Positions 33,939 to 44,391 are shown, counted from the stretch's first letter. The stretch: 64,000 nt of DNA from an uncultured Chitinophagaceae bacterium (GCA_936908745.1 CAKZFX010000011.1:454121-518120), one strand, 5' to 3'. Numbers and translations are program-made. Notes: generated from the sequence alone by a model not told the origin.

Positions 33939-35801
33939 ATGTTCCAAGAATATGATGTGATTGTTGTGGGTGCGGGTCATGCTGGCTGTGAAGCCGCTGC
34001 CGCCGCGGCCAACCTGGGTTCTAAAACCCTGTTGGTGACCATGAATATGCAGACCATTGCCCAGATGAGCTGTAATCCTGCCATGGGCGGTATCGCCAAA
34101 GGCCAGATTGTAAGGGAGGTGGATGCCTTAGGAGGCTATTCGGGTATTGTGACCGATTTGTCGATGATCCAGTTCCGGATGCTCAACCGGTCTAAAGGCC
34201 CTGCTATGTGGAGCCCACGGGCGCAGAATGACCGTATGCTCTTTCACCTGAAGTGGAGAGAGATGCTGGAAAACACCCCGAACCTTGATTTTTACCAGGA
34301 TATGGTAAAAGGGCTGCTGGTAAAGGATGGAAGATGCACTGGCGTTATCACCGGGTTGGGACATGAGATAAAAGCCAAGTCGGTGGTGCTGACCAACGGT
34401 ACTTTCCTGAACGGGATCGTTCATATCGGCGAAAAGAATTTTGGTGGCGGCCGGATGGCCGAGAAAGCAGCCACGGGTATTACAGAACAACTCGTTTCTC
34501 TTGGCTTTGAAAGCGATCGCCTGAAAACAGGAACACCGCCGCGGATCGATGGCCGCAGCCTTGATTATTCCAAAATGGAAGAACAGCCGGGCGATGAAGA
34601 AGTCGTTGGTTTTTCTTATTTAGACACAGAGAAGCCAAAGAAACAGCGAAGCTGCTGGATCTCTTATACTAACAGTACGGTGCATGATATCCTGAAAACA
34701 GGGTTTGATAAAAGCCCCATGTTTGCCGGAAGGATTGATGGTGTGGGTCCACGCTATTGCCCAAGTATAGAAGATAAGATCAACCGTTTTGCAGAAAGAG
34801 AAAGACACCAGCTTTTTATTGAGCCGGAAGGATGGAATACGGTGGAGATCTATGTCAATGGATTTTCTACTTCATTGCCAGAAGAAACACAATACGAAGC
34901 TCTTCGTAATATAGTGGGTTTTGAGAACGTGAAAATGTTCCGTCCCGGTTATGCGATCGAGTATGATTATTTTCCGCCGACACAGTTGAATTATACACTC
35001 GAAACAAAGTTGCTGAGCAATTTATTTTTCGCAGGGCAGATCAATGGAACGACGGGTTATGAAGAAGCGGCCTGCCAGGGATTGATGGCGGGTATCAATG
35101 CGCATCAAAAAGCAAAGAACGCAGAGCCGGTTATTTTAAAAAGAAGCGAAGCGTATATCGGTGTATTGATCGACGACCTGATCAGCAAGGGAACGGATGA
35201 GCCGTACCGCATGTTTACTTCAAGGGCGGAGTTCAGAACATTGTTGCGACAGGACAATGCGGATCTGCGGTTGACGGAATTAAGTTATCGTCTCGGCCTT
35301 GCTTCGCAGGAAAGAATGGACAACGTGATCGCCAAAAGAGAAGGCGTTGAAAAAATAAAATCGGTATTGAAAGAAATGCCGGTGGAGCCTTCGGAGATCA
35401 ATGCGTATTTTGAAAAAATAGGTTCCTCTCCTATTTCCGAAAAACAAAAAGCGCAAAAGATCTTATTGCGTCCAGATGTGGAGCTGGCGGATATGATCAA
35501 TGAATTACAAAAGCTGAAAGAAGCGTTGAACGGTTTTTCTGCCGATACGATAGAACAGGCGGCGATACAGGTGAAGTATGAAGTGTATATCGAAAAGGAA
35601 AAGGAATTGGTGCAGCGGATGAGTCAGCTCGAAGAGCTGGAAATCCCCGACAGCTTTGATTATAAAAAGATCATTTCACTCGGCAATGAAGCCCGGGAAA
35701 AACTGACACGCATCAAACCAAGAACGTTGGGACAGGCCAGCCGTATTTCGGGCATCAATCCAAGCGATGTGCAGATTTTGATGGTGTATATGGGGCGATG
35801 A
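33939..35801 (+). CDS. mnmG: tRNA uridine-5-carboxymethylaminomethyl modification enzyme
   Basis: A 620-aa FAD enzyme (GidA) that acts with MnmE to modify U34 of tRNAs reading split codon boxes. The FAD-binding VVGAGHAGCEAA is at the N-terminus. MSCNPAMGGIAKGQIVREVDALGG and the family signature GPRYCPSIEDK and FAGQINGTTGYEEAA are all present, with the helical C-terminal domain that contacts MnmE. The chosen start agrees with a TAnnTTTG box 7 nt upstream and with the family N-terminus. Confidence 0.97.
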   Translation: MFQEYDVIVVGAGHAGCEAAAAAANLGSKTLLVTMNMQTIAQMSCNPAMGGIAKGQIVREVDALGGYSGIVTDLSMIQFRMLNRSKGPAMWSPRAQNDRMLFHLKWREMLENTPNLDFYQDMVKGLLVKDGRCTGVITGLGHEIKAKSVVLTNGTFLNGIVHIGEKNFGGGRMAEKAATGITEQLVSLGFESDRLKTGTPPRIDGRSLDYSKMEEQPGDEEVVGFSYLDTEKPKKQRSCWISYTNSTVHDILKTGFDKSPMFAGRIDGVGPRYCPSIEDKINRFAERERHQLFIEPEGWNTVEIYVNGFSTSLPEETQYEALRNIVGFENVKMFRPGYAIEYDYFPPTQLNYTLETKLLSNLFFAGQINGTTGYEEAACQGLMAGINAHQKAKNAEPVILKRSEAYIGVLIDDLISKGTDEPYRMFTSRAEFRTLLRQDNADLRLTELSYRLGLASQERMDNVIAKREGVEKIKSVLKEMPVEPSEINAYFEKIGSSPISEKQKAQKILLRPDVELADMINELQKLKEALNGFSADTIEQAAIQVKYEVYIEKEKELVQRMSQLEELEIPDSFDYKKIISLGNEAREKLTRIKPRTLGQASRISGINPSDVQILMVYMGR

Positions 35802-36067
35802 TTGGCTTAAATACTTTTTAGGGGCAAGTTTTGTTTGTTTCGGAACAGTTATATCATGTTTTGGAAAGTATAGGTTGAAAGCATAAAAAACTATTTGACT
35901 TTACATATATTTGAAACTTATAACGTGAACTGAATACACCTCTCTTACCTGCATTTTTGCTATTTCTGCGAGTAATGCAATTTTAATATTACATATACCT
36001 GAATCATTGCAAGCGTTTGTCAAAAATTGTATTTTGGCAGCGATTTTCCACCACTTATTGAAAAAAT

Positions 36068-39000
36068 ATGATGTTCCACCGTTTTAGTCTGAAAACTATT
36101 TTCTGTGCCCTTATCAGCATTTTATTTTTTTCCAGCGCTTTTAAAGCAAACGGACAAATGCGGCAGGTTTACTTAGATATGAACGGCAACAATAATGAAA
36201 TTCAAAAAATCAGTTTTTATTCTCCTTCATCCGGTTACATTGCTTCCAAAGGCTGGATTGGTTTTACTGCCGATAGCGGCAGAACTATTTCAAAAAGATA
36301 TATTACATGGAACAATGTTGACTATGGCCTTTATAGTGTAAACCTGACTTTTGGGTTTGGCATTAAAGGGGTAAAAGCATTTAACCAGAATAATATAATT
36401 GTATATGGCGACTATGGATTAGTGCCAGCCATTTTATATTCAAACAACGGTGGACAGTCTTATTTGCTTGTATTTCATTCACAATTCCACCCAATGGAAC
36501 TTAACGGCGGAATTACGGACATGGTTTTTCCACAAGATAACAATACCGGTTATGCCGTTGACGCTGATAGAATACTTAAAACTACCAATGGGGGCATATC
36601 TTGGTCTGTTGTAAGAAACGATAGGGGAAGTTTTTTCGACTTTATCGATGCTATAGACAATAATAATGTTTTTGCTATTTCAAAGCTTGCAGATGGTGGT
36701 AAGATTCTGAAAACCAGTATTGGTGGAAACTCCTGGACACCCTTGTCAATTCCCTCATCAAGGACTATTTTTTATTCCAACTTTATTACTCCTTCTAAAG
36801 GCTGGGTGGCTTTGATGGATTACAATGACAGCCTTCGTCTCTATTACACGTCTAACGGAGGAAGTTCATGGACACAAAAAAACAATAGCGGGTCCACTCC
36901 CTTTTACTGTTCTAAAATGAAGTTTCTAAATGACAGTACGGGATATGCAATAGGAAACGGTTTTGATACGCATAAAACAACCGATTCGGGGAAAGTATGG
37001 CAACCCTTGCCGCGTGATAACAATTTTTCATATTTATATAATTCTCATACGGATTTACAGTGTATTTCCGAAACACAGCTTTGGGCCGGTGGAGCAAAAG
37101 ATTTTCTTGAGTTGAGTACAAATGGAGGAGGAGCTCCTTTACCTAAAGCTTTTTTTAAAATTGACACATCGGGTGTATCAACAACCGGTACTGTCAATCT
37201 TTATAATTTTTCCAAGCCCTCTTATTCGTTTCGCTGGTACCGAAATAATGTTCAGATCAGCACCTCCTACAATACCTCATATACGCATTTGTCTAATGAA
37301 ACTCACGACAGTATTAAACTGGTTGTAAGCAATGGTGTTCTTTCGGATTCGCTGACAATTCACCAGTATTTTAATCTTCCCGTTGTTGTTTCTGCATTTA
37401 CACCTACAACCGGCGCAACAGGAACACAAGTAACTATAACTGGTCAAAATTTTACAGGAGCAACGTCTGTTCGTTTTGGCGGAACTCCTGCGGGTAGTTT
37501 TACTATTGTTTCAAGTACACAAATAAATGCAGTTGTAAATGCTGGCGCTACGGGGTCGGTAACAGTTGCTACTCCTTTAGGAACCGGTTCTAAGAGCGGG
37601 TTTACATACCTGCCGCCACCGGCTATTAACCTTCCAACAACAATATCCGATGCTATATTATGTAAGTCAGAACCGACAACCGTTTTTATACAAAACACCC
37701 AAGCGGAGGTAAGATATGATTTGATTGATAGTCTTAACTTTTCTTACGGATTTATTAATAGTAATACTAATGGCGGAACGGTGGCCTTAATAACAAACCC
37801 TATATTTAGAACAGGCAATTACAGAATAAAGGCAACCCGTTTAAATATAAATTCAACAGCTACGTTTACGAATAAGATCTTTATCCAGGTAGAGCATACC
37901 AAATCTGGATATACGGCCACTAAAGTAAATATCACCCCGGGCGAAACGCTGAATTTCTATAATCAATCGAAGGAGGCGCAAACGTTTAACTGGAGTTTTG
38001 ATCAAGACGCCAGTACCGGATCTTCTTCTCTTGCACATCCACAAAATATTTCATACACAAGCCCAGGACAAAAAACGTTACGATTGATCAGTATCAGCCC
38101 GAACGGATGCCGCGACACCATAACAGGCGATGCTGCATTTATTTACACAAAATCATTTCCTGACGCTACTTGTTATATCCAAAATATAAACGATAGCGAT
38201 TATGCCTACTTTCCTGCTTCACCCGCATCCATTAACCCTGTTGCAGAAGCAGATAATAGTAATGGATATTTGATCAGCGGATTTGGCAATAAACCTAAAC
38301 TAAAGAGCCGTGCCGGTGTTACGAAAGAACTTACTACAGATGGAACAGCTTATGTAGCAAAGTACAATGCTGACGGGATTTTAAATTGGTTTATTCAAAT
38401 AAAAAATTCAGGAAAGTTTTATGCAACACAGAAAGACGCTAATGGAAATATTTATGTGTTGGGAAGCTGTAAGGTGCAGAAATATCTTACACTGGTAAAT
38501 GGTGATTCAATAAGGGTTTCAGCAACCCCAGAAGATACGCTGCCTAGCTCTGGTAAAATAAACGGATTTATATTAAAGCTAGATGCCAATGGTAATTATG
38601 TCTGGCATACGGTTTTAGATGATCATTCAAGAGATTTTTCTGGTTACCCTATAATGGGGGGGCTTCCGGAAAGGATAAAAATCGTTGGCGACCAGATCTG
38701 CATTAGCGGCCGGTTCCTTGCCCATCTTTCATATTTCAGAAACGGGGTGAAGCAGACAATGATCACCTTACCCAATAGCACATATCCAAATGACCTTCAA
38801 AATGATTTCATAATGCGGATCAGGGAAGATGGCTCATTGGTATGGCATGCTTATTTTGAAAATGATGCGACTAATCAAATCCGGGGAATTACAGGTATTG
38901 AAGTCGATAGGAATAAGCACCTGGTGGTAGCGGGTACTTTTGAAGCTAAGATCAGTATAAATGACGCTAATAACACTAAGACTATAACCTACGTAGGAAC

Positions 39001-40987
39001 GACTGGTTCGTACAGTTCTTACCTATTGCAGTTTGATTCACTTGGCCGTCTTAAATGGAACGCAAAAATCGAAAATCCGTATAGTTTTCGCAGATCGGCG
39101 ATCAAAGCACTTGCTTTGGATGGACAAGATAATATATATGTAACAGGGATGTCCACATTAAATAATGAATCCCAATATTTCAGAGTTACTAATAGCGACA
39201 ATACAACAACTGATTTAAAATTTGCTTCTTTTTTCCTGTTAAGATTTACTCCCTCGGGTGTTTATCGCTGGGGTACAGGTAGTAAAACGTCTTATTATGG
39301 GGAAGGATCATCTGTTTATATAAAAGAGAATAATATTTATATAGCAGGAACCTTGGCTAATAACGGAGTAATGTCAGGAGAATTCACCATTACTTCTACG
39401 GATGGCAATCACCAAGCGCATACTTTTTATAGTTCAGAGTTTTTTATTTTCAAGTATGATACAGCTGGTGTTTTAAAAAGGGTTGTAAAAAGCGGAGACA
39501 ATGGCGGAGGTGAAATAACCCCTGTCAACCTAATTATTGATAATAGCCAGAATTGTATTATAAGTGGAATGGCAAACAACTGGAATGGAGGCAACAGTAG
39601 CTTTACAGCATTTGCATCTACTATTGGTACAAATGGGCATGATGCGTTTTTTACAAAGTTGAATCCTGATTTTTGCTATCCTACAACGGCTCCTGTCGCC
39701 AATGCAGGTATTGATATATCCAAATGTCCGGGAGAATCTGTGACAATAGGAACGGCGGCACTTCCTAAACATGGCTACTTTTGGACTTCACAGCCAGCGG
39801 GTTTTTCTTCTACGCTGGCAATGCCTGTTGTTGTCACCCCAACAGTAACAACTTCTTATTTTCTTACCGTAGCCAATGAATATGGAGTCACCGCAAGAGA
39901 TACAGTTGTTATTACTGCTCAACCTGCGCCTGCGGCCAATGCAGGAGATGATCAAAGTATATGCATTGGCTCTTCGACAACGATCGGAAGTAGCGCTGTG
40001 CCGGGTTATATTTATTCATGGACGTCACAGCCAACTGGGTTTGTTTCAGCCTTGGCTAATCCAACGATTACCCCAACAGCTACAACAAAATACTTTTTAT
40101 CTGTCAGCAATGGGGGCTGTGCCGGCAGAGACACTGTGAACATAACCGTAAATAATATCTCAGTTCCTTCCGTATCTATATCTTCCAGTAATACAACAAT
40201 ATGCCAGGGAACATCCGTTGGTTTCATAGCAACTCCTGTTAATGGCGGCACAGCTCCTTCCTATCAGTGGATGGTTAATGGATCAATTACTGGTACTGCA
40301 GCAAGTACTTTTAATACCACAAGTCTCATAAACGGAGCCGAGGTAAAAGTTGTTATGACAAGCAATGTTGCTTGTGCAACCCCGGCAACAACCACCAGCA
40401 ACATTATAAAAATAGCCGTTAATAGTACAGCAATACCAACTATTACGATTGCCGGGGCAACAAACGTCAATTTCGGGGAAAGCACTGTATTGAAAGCTTC
40501 AATTACAAGAGGAGGATCGTTGCCATTATATCAATGGCAGGACAGTACCTCTTTGCACCTGTGGCAAAATATTAACGGTGCTACACGCGATACCATAAAA
40601 TATATTCCTGCCCAAACCGGAGACAGAATAAGGTGTGTTCTTACAAGTAATGAGAATTGTGTTTCGCCAACAACGATTGAAAGCCAGTCATTAGCATTCG
40701 TGGTAAATACGACATCCATCGGCACTACGCCAACGAATAATAATGATATTATTTGTTATCCAAACCCCGCAACAACAACATTGTTTATAGACAGCCTGCG
40801 GCTCTCTGATAATTGGCAAACACTCGAAGTAAGAGGGATAGATGGAAGAATTGTTATGCCTGTGATTACAATCACTAACAGGACTTCATTAGCCGTGCCG
40901 GTAGAACAGTTATTGTCAGGAATGTATATACTTGTTTTCAGAAGGCAAAAAGGAGAGTATGCTTACCTGCGATTTGTAAAGCAATAA
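36068..40987 (+). CDS. Large T9SS-secreted multidomain surface protein, 1639 aa
   Basis: A signal peptide leads into a Ycf48/BNR-like propeller region (about residues 30-350; repeated SNGG-S-W/Y units such as TTNGGISWSVV). A TIG/IPT domain follows at about 440-517 (PTTGATGTQVTITGQNF), then a PKD-like segment (about 615-685), an SBBP-like beta-propeller region (about 700-1200) and two near-identical Ig-like repeats (ANAGIDISKCPGESVTIG and ANAGDDQSICIGSSTTIG). The last 80 residues (ICYPNPATTTLFIDSL to GMYILVF) are a type A T9SS sorting domain. It is probably a cell-surface adhesin; the ligand is unknown. A TATATTTG box at 35906 may be its promoter. Confidence 0.88.
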   Translation: MMFHRFSLKTIFCALISILFFSSAFKANGQMRQVYLDMNGNNNEIQKISFYSPSSGYIASKGWIGFTADSGRTISKRYITWNNVDYGLYSVNLTFGFGIKGVKAFNQNNIIVYGDYGLVPAILYSNNGGQSYLLVFHSQFHPMELNGGITDMVFPQDNNTGYAVDADRILKTTNGGISWSVVRNDRGSFFDFIDAIDNNNVFAISKLADGGKILKTSIGGNSWTPLSIPSSRTIFYSNFITPSKGWVALMDYNDSLRLYYTSNGGSSWTQKNNSGSTPFYCSKMKFLNDSTGYAIGNGFDTHKTTDSGKVWQPLPRDNNFSYLYNSHTDLQCISETQLWAGGAKDFLELSTNGGGAPLPKAFFKIDTSGVSTTGTVNLYNFSKPSYSFRWYRNNVQISTSYNTSYTHLSNETHDSIKLVVSNGVLSDSLTIHQYFNLPVVVSAFTPTTGATGTQVTITGQNFTGATSVRFGGTPAGSFTIVSSTQINAVVNAGATGSVTVATPLGTGSKSGFTYLPPPAINLPTTISDAILCKSEPTTVFIQNTQAEVRYDLIDSLNFSYGFINSNTNGGTVALITNPIFRTGNYRIKATRLNINSTATFTNKIFIQVEHTKSGYTATKVNITPGETLNFYNQSKEAQTFNWSFDQDASTGSSSLAHPQNISYTSPGQKTLRLISISPNGCRDTITGDAAFIYTKSFPDATCYIQNINDSDYAYFPASPASINPVAEADNSNGYLISGFGNKPKLKSRAGVTKELTTDGTAYVAKYNADGILNWFIQIKNSGKFYATQKDANGNIYVLGSCKVQKYLTLVNGDSIRVSATPEDTLPSSGKINGFILKLDANGNYVWHTVLDDHSRDFSGYPIMGGLPERIKIVGDQICISGRFLAHLSYFRNGVKQTMITLPNSTYPNDLQNDFIMRIREDGSLVWHAYFENDATNQIRGITGIEVDRNKHLVVAGTFEAKISINDANNTKTITYVGTTGSYSSYLLQFDSLGRLKWNAKIENPYSFRRSAIKALALDGQDNIYVTGMSTLNNESQYFRVTNSDNTTTDLKFASFFLLRFTPSGVYRWGTGSKTSYYGEGSSVYIKENNIYIAGTLANNGVMSGEFTITSTDGNHQAHTFYSSEFFIFKYDTAGVLKRVVKSGDNGGGEITPVNLIIDNSQNCIISGMANNWNGGNSSFTAFASTIGTNGHDAFFTKLNPDFCYPTTAPVANAGIDISKCPGESVTIGTAALPKHGYFWTSQPAGFSSTLAMPVVVTPTVTTSYFLTVANEYGVTARDTVVITAQPAPAANAGDDQSICIGSSTTIGSSAVPGYIYSWTSQPTGFVSALANPTITPTATTKYFLSVSNGGCAGRDTVNITVNNISVPSVSISSSNTTICQGTSVGFIATPVNGGTAPSYQWMVNGSITGTAASTFNTTSLINGAEVKVVMTSNVACATPATTTSNIIKIAVNSTAIPTITIAGATNVNFGESTVLKASITRGGSLPLYQWQDSTSLHLWQNINGATRDTIKYIPAQTGDRIRCVLTSNENCVSPTTIESQSLAFVVNTTSIGTTPTNNNDIICYPNPATTTLFIDSLRLSDNWQTLEVRGIDGRIVMPVITITNRTSLAVPVEQLLSGMYILVFRRQKGEYAYLRFVKQ

Positions 40988-41006
40988 GGTAAAACTTTAT
41001 TATAGG

Positions 41007-41047
41007 AGCCGGTCTTTCTATTCTTTGGAGATGTAGGAAGAACGGCT
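41007..41047 (+). terminator. Possible terminator between convergent genes
   Basis: AGCCGGTCTTTCT pairs with AGGAAGAACGGCT over 11 of 13 positions around a 15-nt loop, followed by TATTATTATT. The imperfect stem and weak T tract make this tentative. Confidence 0.4.
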
Positions 41048-41055
41048 TATTATTA

Positions 41056-42495
41056 TTAAGACGTAATTTTTACCGTCATCCCCTTTTCTCTTCCTGTAAG
41101 TGTATTATTATTTATCCCCATCACCAAACCCCGGCAAGCTTCTTTGCCGCATTGGCATTGGAAGGGTTCCATATTTTCGTCCAGGAAGTCGGCATAGTCT
41201 AAGGTGAGTTCATCACCGGCGGCAATATTAATTGTCGAAATGACATTTAATCCATCAAATTTTGTGTTGGCTTCGCAGCTATGATTTTGTGGCGCCCATT
41301 CTGAAGGGTCGTCGTCCCAGAGTATAAACAGCTCTTCGCTGACGGGATAAGCGTAACGACGGAATTGCAGTTTTTCTTCTTCGTTCCAGTTTTTTTCTAC
41401 ATGGCGCTTGGTGATGATACGTTGCGCCCTTCCCTCTCCTTTGAAAATAGTTTCTCCTTTTGCTATATCACGGCTGGCATAGATACCATAACCGGCGATG
41501 GAGTTTCCTTTCATCACAAACGGTTTCTTTTTGCGCTTGTGCCGGGCAATTCCTTCGTCAATAATATGTTTTAAAAAACCAACCTGGCCGATGCCGTCGT
41601 GTTTGATGATATAGTCGGCAGAACCTTCAAATCCATCGGTATAGAAAACCGAACAGGTAAAGTTGATCTCTAAAAAGTAAACTTCATTTTTATCATTGAC
41701 ACGGAAGTCCAGTCGGGCATAACCAACGCCATTAAATCCTTTGAATATTTTTTGTGTGGCCGTTCTCAATTCTTTTTCTAATACAGGATCATTGCAAGGC
41801 ACATTGCAATCCGGGTGCAACTCGGATGTTTTCAGTGCATAGGTTTTAAATTCTCTTCCCTCCGGGAAAATATATTCCACGGGTTTGAATACGGTTGAGT
41901 TGTGGCCATCTGTATTGGCAGCCACCAGCACGGTAAATTCGCGGCCGCTGATATATTCTTCTACCAGCAGTGGGCCGTATTCATCAAGGATGCTGATACA
42001 TTTTTGTTGCAGCTCAATTTTAGTATGCACCAATGATTGCTCGTCCACGCCAAGACTGTCGCCGGCTTTGGCCGGTTTTACAAAGAGCGGGAAGGAAAGA
42101 TTTTTTACCGCTTCGTCCACGTCTTTCAATTCATGGATGATAACATAGCCGGGTGTTTTCACACCTTCGCAGTAAGCAAGGTATTTCATCAACTCCTTTG
42201 GCGGATCGTAGAGTTTGGTTGTGGGTCCTGTAAAGGGCAGGTCCAATAGTTCCAATGTATAGATCACATCAATACTTGGTACTTCCCATTCCAGGTAGCC
42301 TTCGCAGAGATTGACAAAAATGTCAAAGCCTTTTTTGCTGAGTTCTTTGAGTTGTTTGTAGGTGGTCAGCTTATTGAGAAATACGGTTGTGATCTCTGCT
42401 CCCTGTAAAAGAGGTGCAAGGTCACGGGGCGGATCATAGTTTTTATAATCCACGCCGGTGGTCGAATAATCGGGTTGAAGAACACAAACTTTCAC
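41056..42495 (-). CDS. ATP-grasp ligase fused to a SET methyltransferase domain
   Basis: A 479-aa fusion. Residues 1 to about 315 are a D-Ala-D-Ala-ligase-like ATP-grasp: the ATP-binding Lys and loop are K140-PAKAGDSLGV, the hinge is VEEYISGREF at 179-187, and the Mg2+ site is FLEINF with E276 and N278. Residues 326-460 are a SET domain: AGYGIYASRDIAKGE (SAM site), NHSC at 404-407 and GDELTLDYADF with the catalytic Tyr at 434. A post-SET zinc cluster follows, C447-x-C449-x4-C454. It is last in a three-gene operon with another ATP-grasp and a free SET protein. I infer amino-acid or peptide ligation coupled to Lys/amine methylation. Confidence 0.88.
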   Translation of the reverse strand: MKVCVLQPDYSTTGVDYKNYDPPRDLAPLLQGAEITTVFLNKLTTYKQLKELSKKGFDIFVNLCEGYLEWEVPSIDVIYTLELLDLPFTGPTTKLYDPPKELMKYLAYCEGVKTPGYVIIHELKDVDEAVKNLSFPLFVKPAKAGDSLGVDEQSLVHTKIELQQKCISILDEYGPLLVEEYISGREFTVLVAANTDGHNSTVFKPVEYIFPEGREFKTYALKTSELHPDCNVPCNDPVLEKELRTATQKIFKGFNGVGYARLDFRVNDKNEVYFLEINFTCSVFYTDGFEGSADYIIKHDGIGQVGFLKHIIDEGIARHKRKKKPFVMKGNSIAGYGIYASRDIAKGETIFKGEGRAQRIITKRHVEKNWNEEEKLQFRRYAYPVSEELFILWDDDPSEWAPQNHSCEANTKFDGLNVISTINIAAGDELTLDYADFLDENMEPFQCQCGKEACRGLVMGINNNTLTGREKGMTVKITS

Positions 42496-42515
42496 CTCTG
42501 ATTTTTTAAATAAAG

Positions 42516-43679
42516 TTATTTAACGGCAGTCGTCTTTTTATTTTTTGTGCGACGACGGGTTTTATCAACAGCGGGTTGTTTCACACTTCTGCGCAAGGCA
42601 TCTTTTAGTATTTCTGCAATGACAGTTGTAAAAGAAACACCGGATACTTTCAGGATAGCGCCGATGGATGTATAGTTCTCATCTTCGCTCAGCCCGCATT
42701 GCGCATTGGCTTCGAGCATATACAGTTTGCCGGTTTGTTCATCCTGTCGTATGTCAATTCTTGTATAGCCTTTGCCGCCGCAGGCCTTATAAGCATCCAT
42801 GCTCAATTGCTTTAATGCAGGAACCAGTTCGGGCTCTGCCGTGCAATAGTCATAAAAGTTTTCGTTCTCCGGCATGGGTGTTTCGTCCTCATAGATCTCC
42901 CACAGGCGATCAAAAGAAAGAAATTGCTCCGTTGCCGGTAATGATTTGTGGAACACCCGTTTCACAGGCTCATACACAATGCAATTATTGGTATCGTCGG
43001 CCGACCCTGTTATAAATGTTGTGTATTCTGGCCCGCTGATAAATTGTTCCACGAAAAGACCATCGGCAAGTAAGTTCCAGCCACGATAGCCTTTGCTGAT
43101 CTCGGCCACTCTTGTTTCCAGTTCTTCTTCGGTATGCACCACGTTTTTTACGGATACGCCCATGCTGCCACCGGAAACGGCGGGTTTGATAATAAGTGGT
43201 GTGCCCACTCTTTTTGTCAACCCTTTCAGCGATCCTTTTTTATCCGTGATCACCCGCCAGTTGGCCGTAGAAACGCCAGCTTTATCAAAAGCTTTCTTCA
43301 TTGGTATTTTAGACGTGGTGATATTGTAGAAATGCTGGTCAGACCCGGTATAGATCAAATGATGTTTTTCCAATTCTTTTATAACGGAAATACCGGGAGT
43401 GCCATTGATCTCATCGCCATCGCAAAGATTTAAGATGAGGGGCGTTTTTCCGTTGTTATCTTTTGCAATGGTTGCGATAATGGCTGCATAGTTCTGTAAC
43501 GTAACAGGCTGCCATTTCCATTCGACAGACAGTTCATTAAATACTTTTGTGTATTCGGCAATGCTTTGTGTAAAGTCGTAGTAGTATTGAAGATTGGGAT
43601 CTTCTGTTTCGAGGTGAGGTGCCAGCACCCAAACGGCATAAGGTTGTAATAAACGGGAAGCTTCTTTTACACTCTTCAT
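42516..43679 (-). CDS. ATP-grasp (D-Ala-D-Ala ligase-like) enzyme with basic tail
   Basis: A 387-aa carboxylate-amine ligase of the Ddl-like ATP-grasp fold. The glycine-rich loop is IIKPAVSGGSMGVSV (Lys 165), the hinge VEQFISGPEYT is at 210-220, and the Mg2+ ligands lie in MLEANAQCG (E323, N325). The last 25 residues are very basic, with RRRTKNKK. The N-domain differs from true Ddl, so the substrate is not simply D-Ala. It lies 4 bp after the SET gene and 20 bp before the ATP-grasp/SET fusion. Confidence 0.85.
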   Translation of the reverse strand: MKSVKEASRLLQPYAVWVLAPHLETEDPNLQYYYDFTQSIAEYTKVFNELSVEWKWQPVTLQNYAAIIATIAKDNNGKTPLILNLCDGDEINGTPGISVIKELEKHHLIYTGSDQHFYNITTSKIPMKKAFDKAGVSTANWRVITDKKGSLKGLTKRVGTPLIIKPAVSGGSMGVSVKNVVHTEEELETRVAEISKGYRGWNLLADGLFVEQFISGPEYTTFITGSADDTNNCIVYEPVKRVFHKSLPATEQFLSFDRLWEIYEDETPMPENENFYDYCTAEPELVPALKQLSMDAYKACGGKGYTRIDIRQDEQTGKLYMLEANAQCGLSEDENYTSIGAILKVSGVSFTTVIAEILKDALRRSVKQPAVDKTRRRTKNKKTTAVK

Positions 43680-43683
43680 TGCA

Positions 43684-44190
43684 TCAGGCTACTTTCCTGG
43701 CTGCCCGTTTAGCCAATTGTTGTTGAATAAAATCGGTGAAGCGGAATTGTTTTATTGTTTCGCCTGTTAAAAATGCGGCGCCTTTAATATCACCAAGACA
43801 TTGAGAGTGTCCGCAATAACAGTTAAACGACTGTGTCATTTCCCATTCGGTGGATGGATAGAAGAATGTCATTTCATCGCCGGGCTGTACTTGTTGTAAG
43901 GCCACGAGTTGCATAGAGGTAGTATCAAAGAAAACATTGGGATTACAACTGTGGTTGATGTATTGTAAAAATTCCGGTTGCAGTGTAATGTGTTTGCCAA
44001 TATCCACCTGGACAGTTAAGTAGGTTGGCTCCGCAGCAATCGTTCCTGCCCTGAAATCAGCGATGACATCGCCGGGCTGAAAAGCCTGTACTGCAAATAA
44101 TGCATTCTGGCCGTTGGATATTTTTTGTCTTTTTTCGGCAACGCCATGGTTGCTCAGAACATGGTATTCGGCGATAGTTGACGTAGTCAT
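43684..44190 (-). CDS. Stand-alone SET-domain methyltransferase, 168 aa
   Basis: A compact SET protein with NGQNALFAVQAFQPGDVI at the SAM-binding start and the pseudoknot motif YINHSCNPNVFFD (NHSC at 79-82). GDEMTFFYPSTEWEM has its Tyr at 111, and a post-SET Cys cluster is C124-x-C126-x4-C131. SET enzymes transfer methyl groups from SAM to Lys side chains and are uncommon in bacteria. It is the first gene of the operon with two ATP-grasp genes. It has an intact active site, as does the SET domain fused in the third gene, so the operon encodes two methyltransferases. Confidence 0.88.
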   Translation of the reverse strand: MTTSTIAEYHVLSNHGVAEKRQKISNGQNALFAVQAFQPGDVIADFRAGTIAAEPTYLTVQVDIGKHITLQPEFLQYINHSCNPNVFFDTTSMQLVALQQVQPGDEMTFFYPSTEWEMTQSFNCYCGHSQCLGDIKGAAFLTGETIKQFRFTDFIQQQLAKRAARKVA

Positions 44191-44391
44191 TTTAATGGGG
44201 TTAATGTAAGATATAGATAAACTTTAATGAAACAACTTTATAGCTGCTAAATGTGCATAATTGACACCTCTATGTTGAATAACCACAAAGGCCATTTAAC
44301 AATATAACCGTAATAGAAGGGGGTGTTCACTAAGCTGTGATTCCATTATTTTTGCGGTTTGTATTCAATCCGTCGGGAAGTCACCGTGTAT

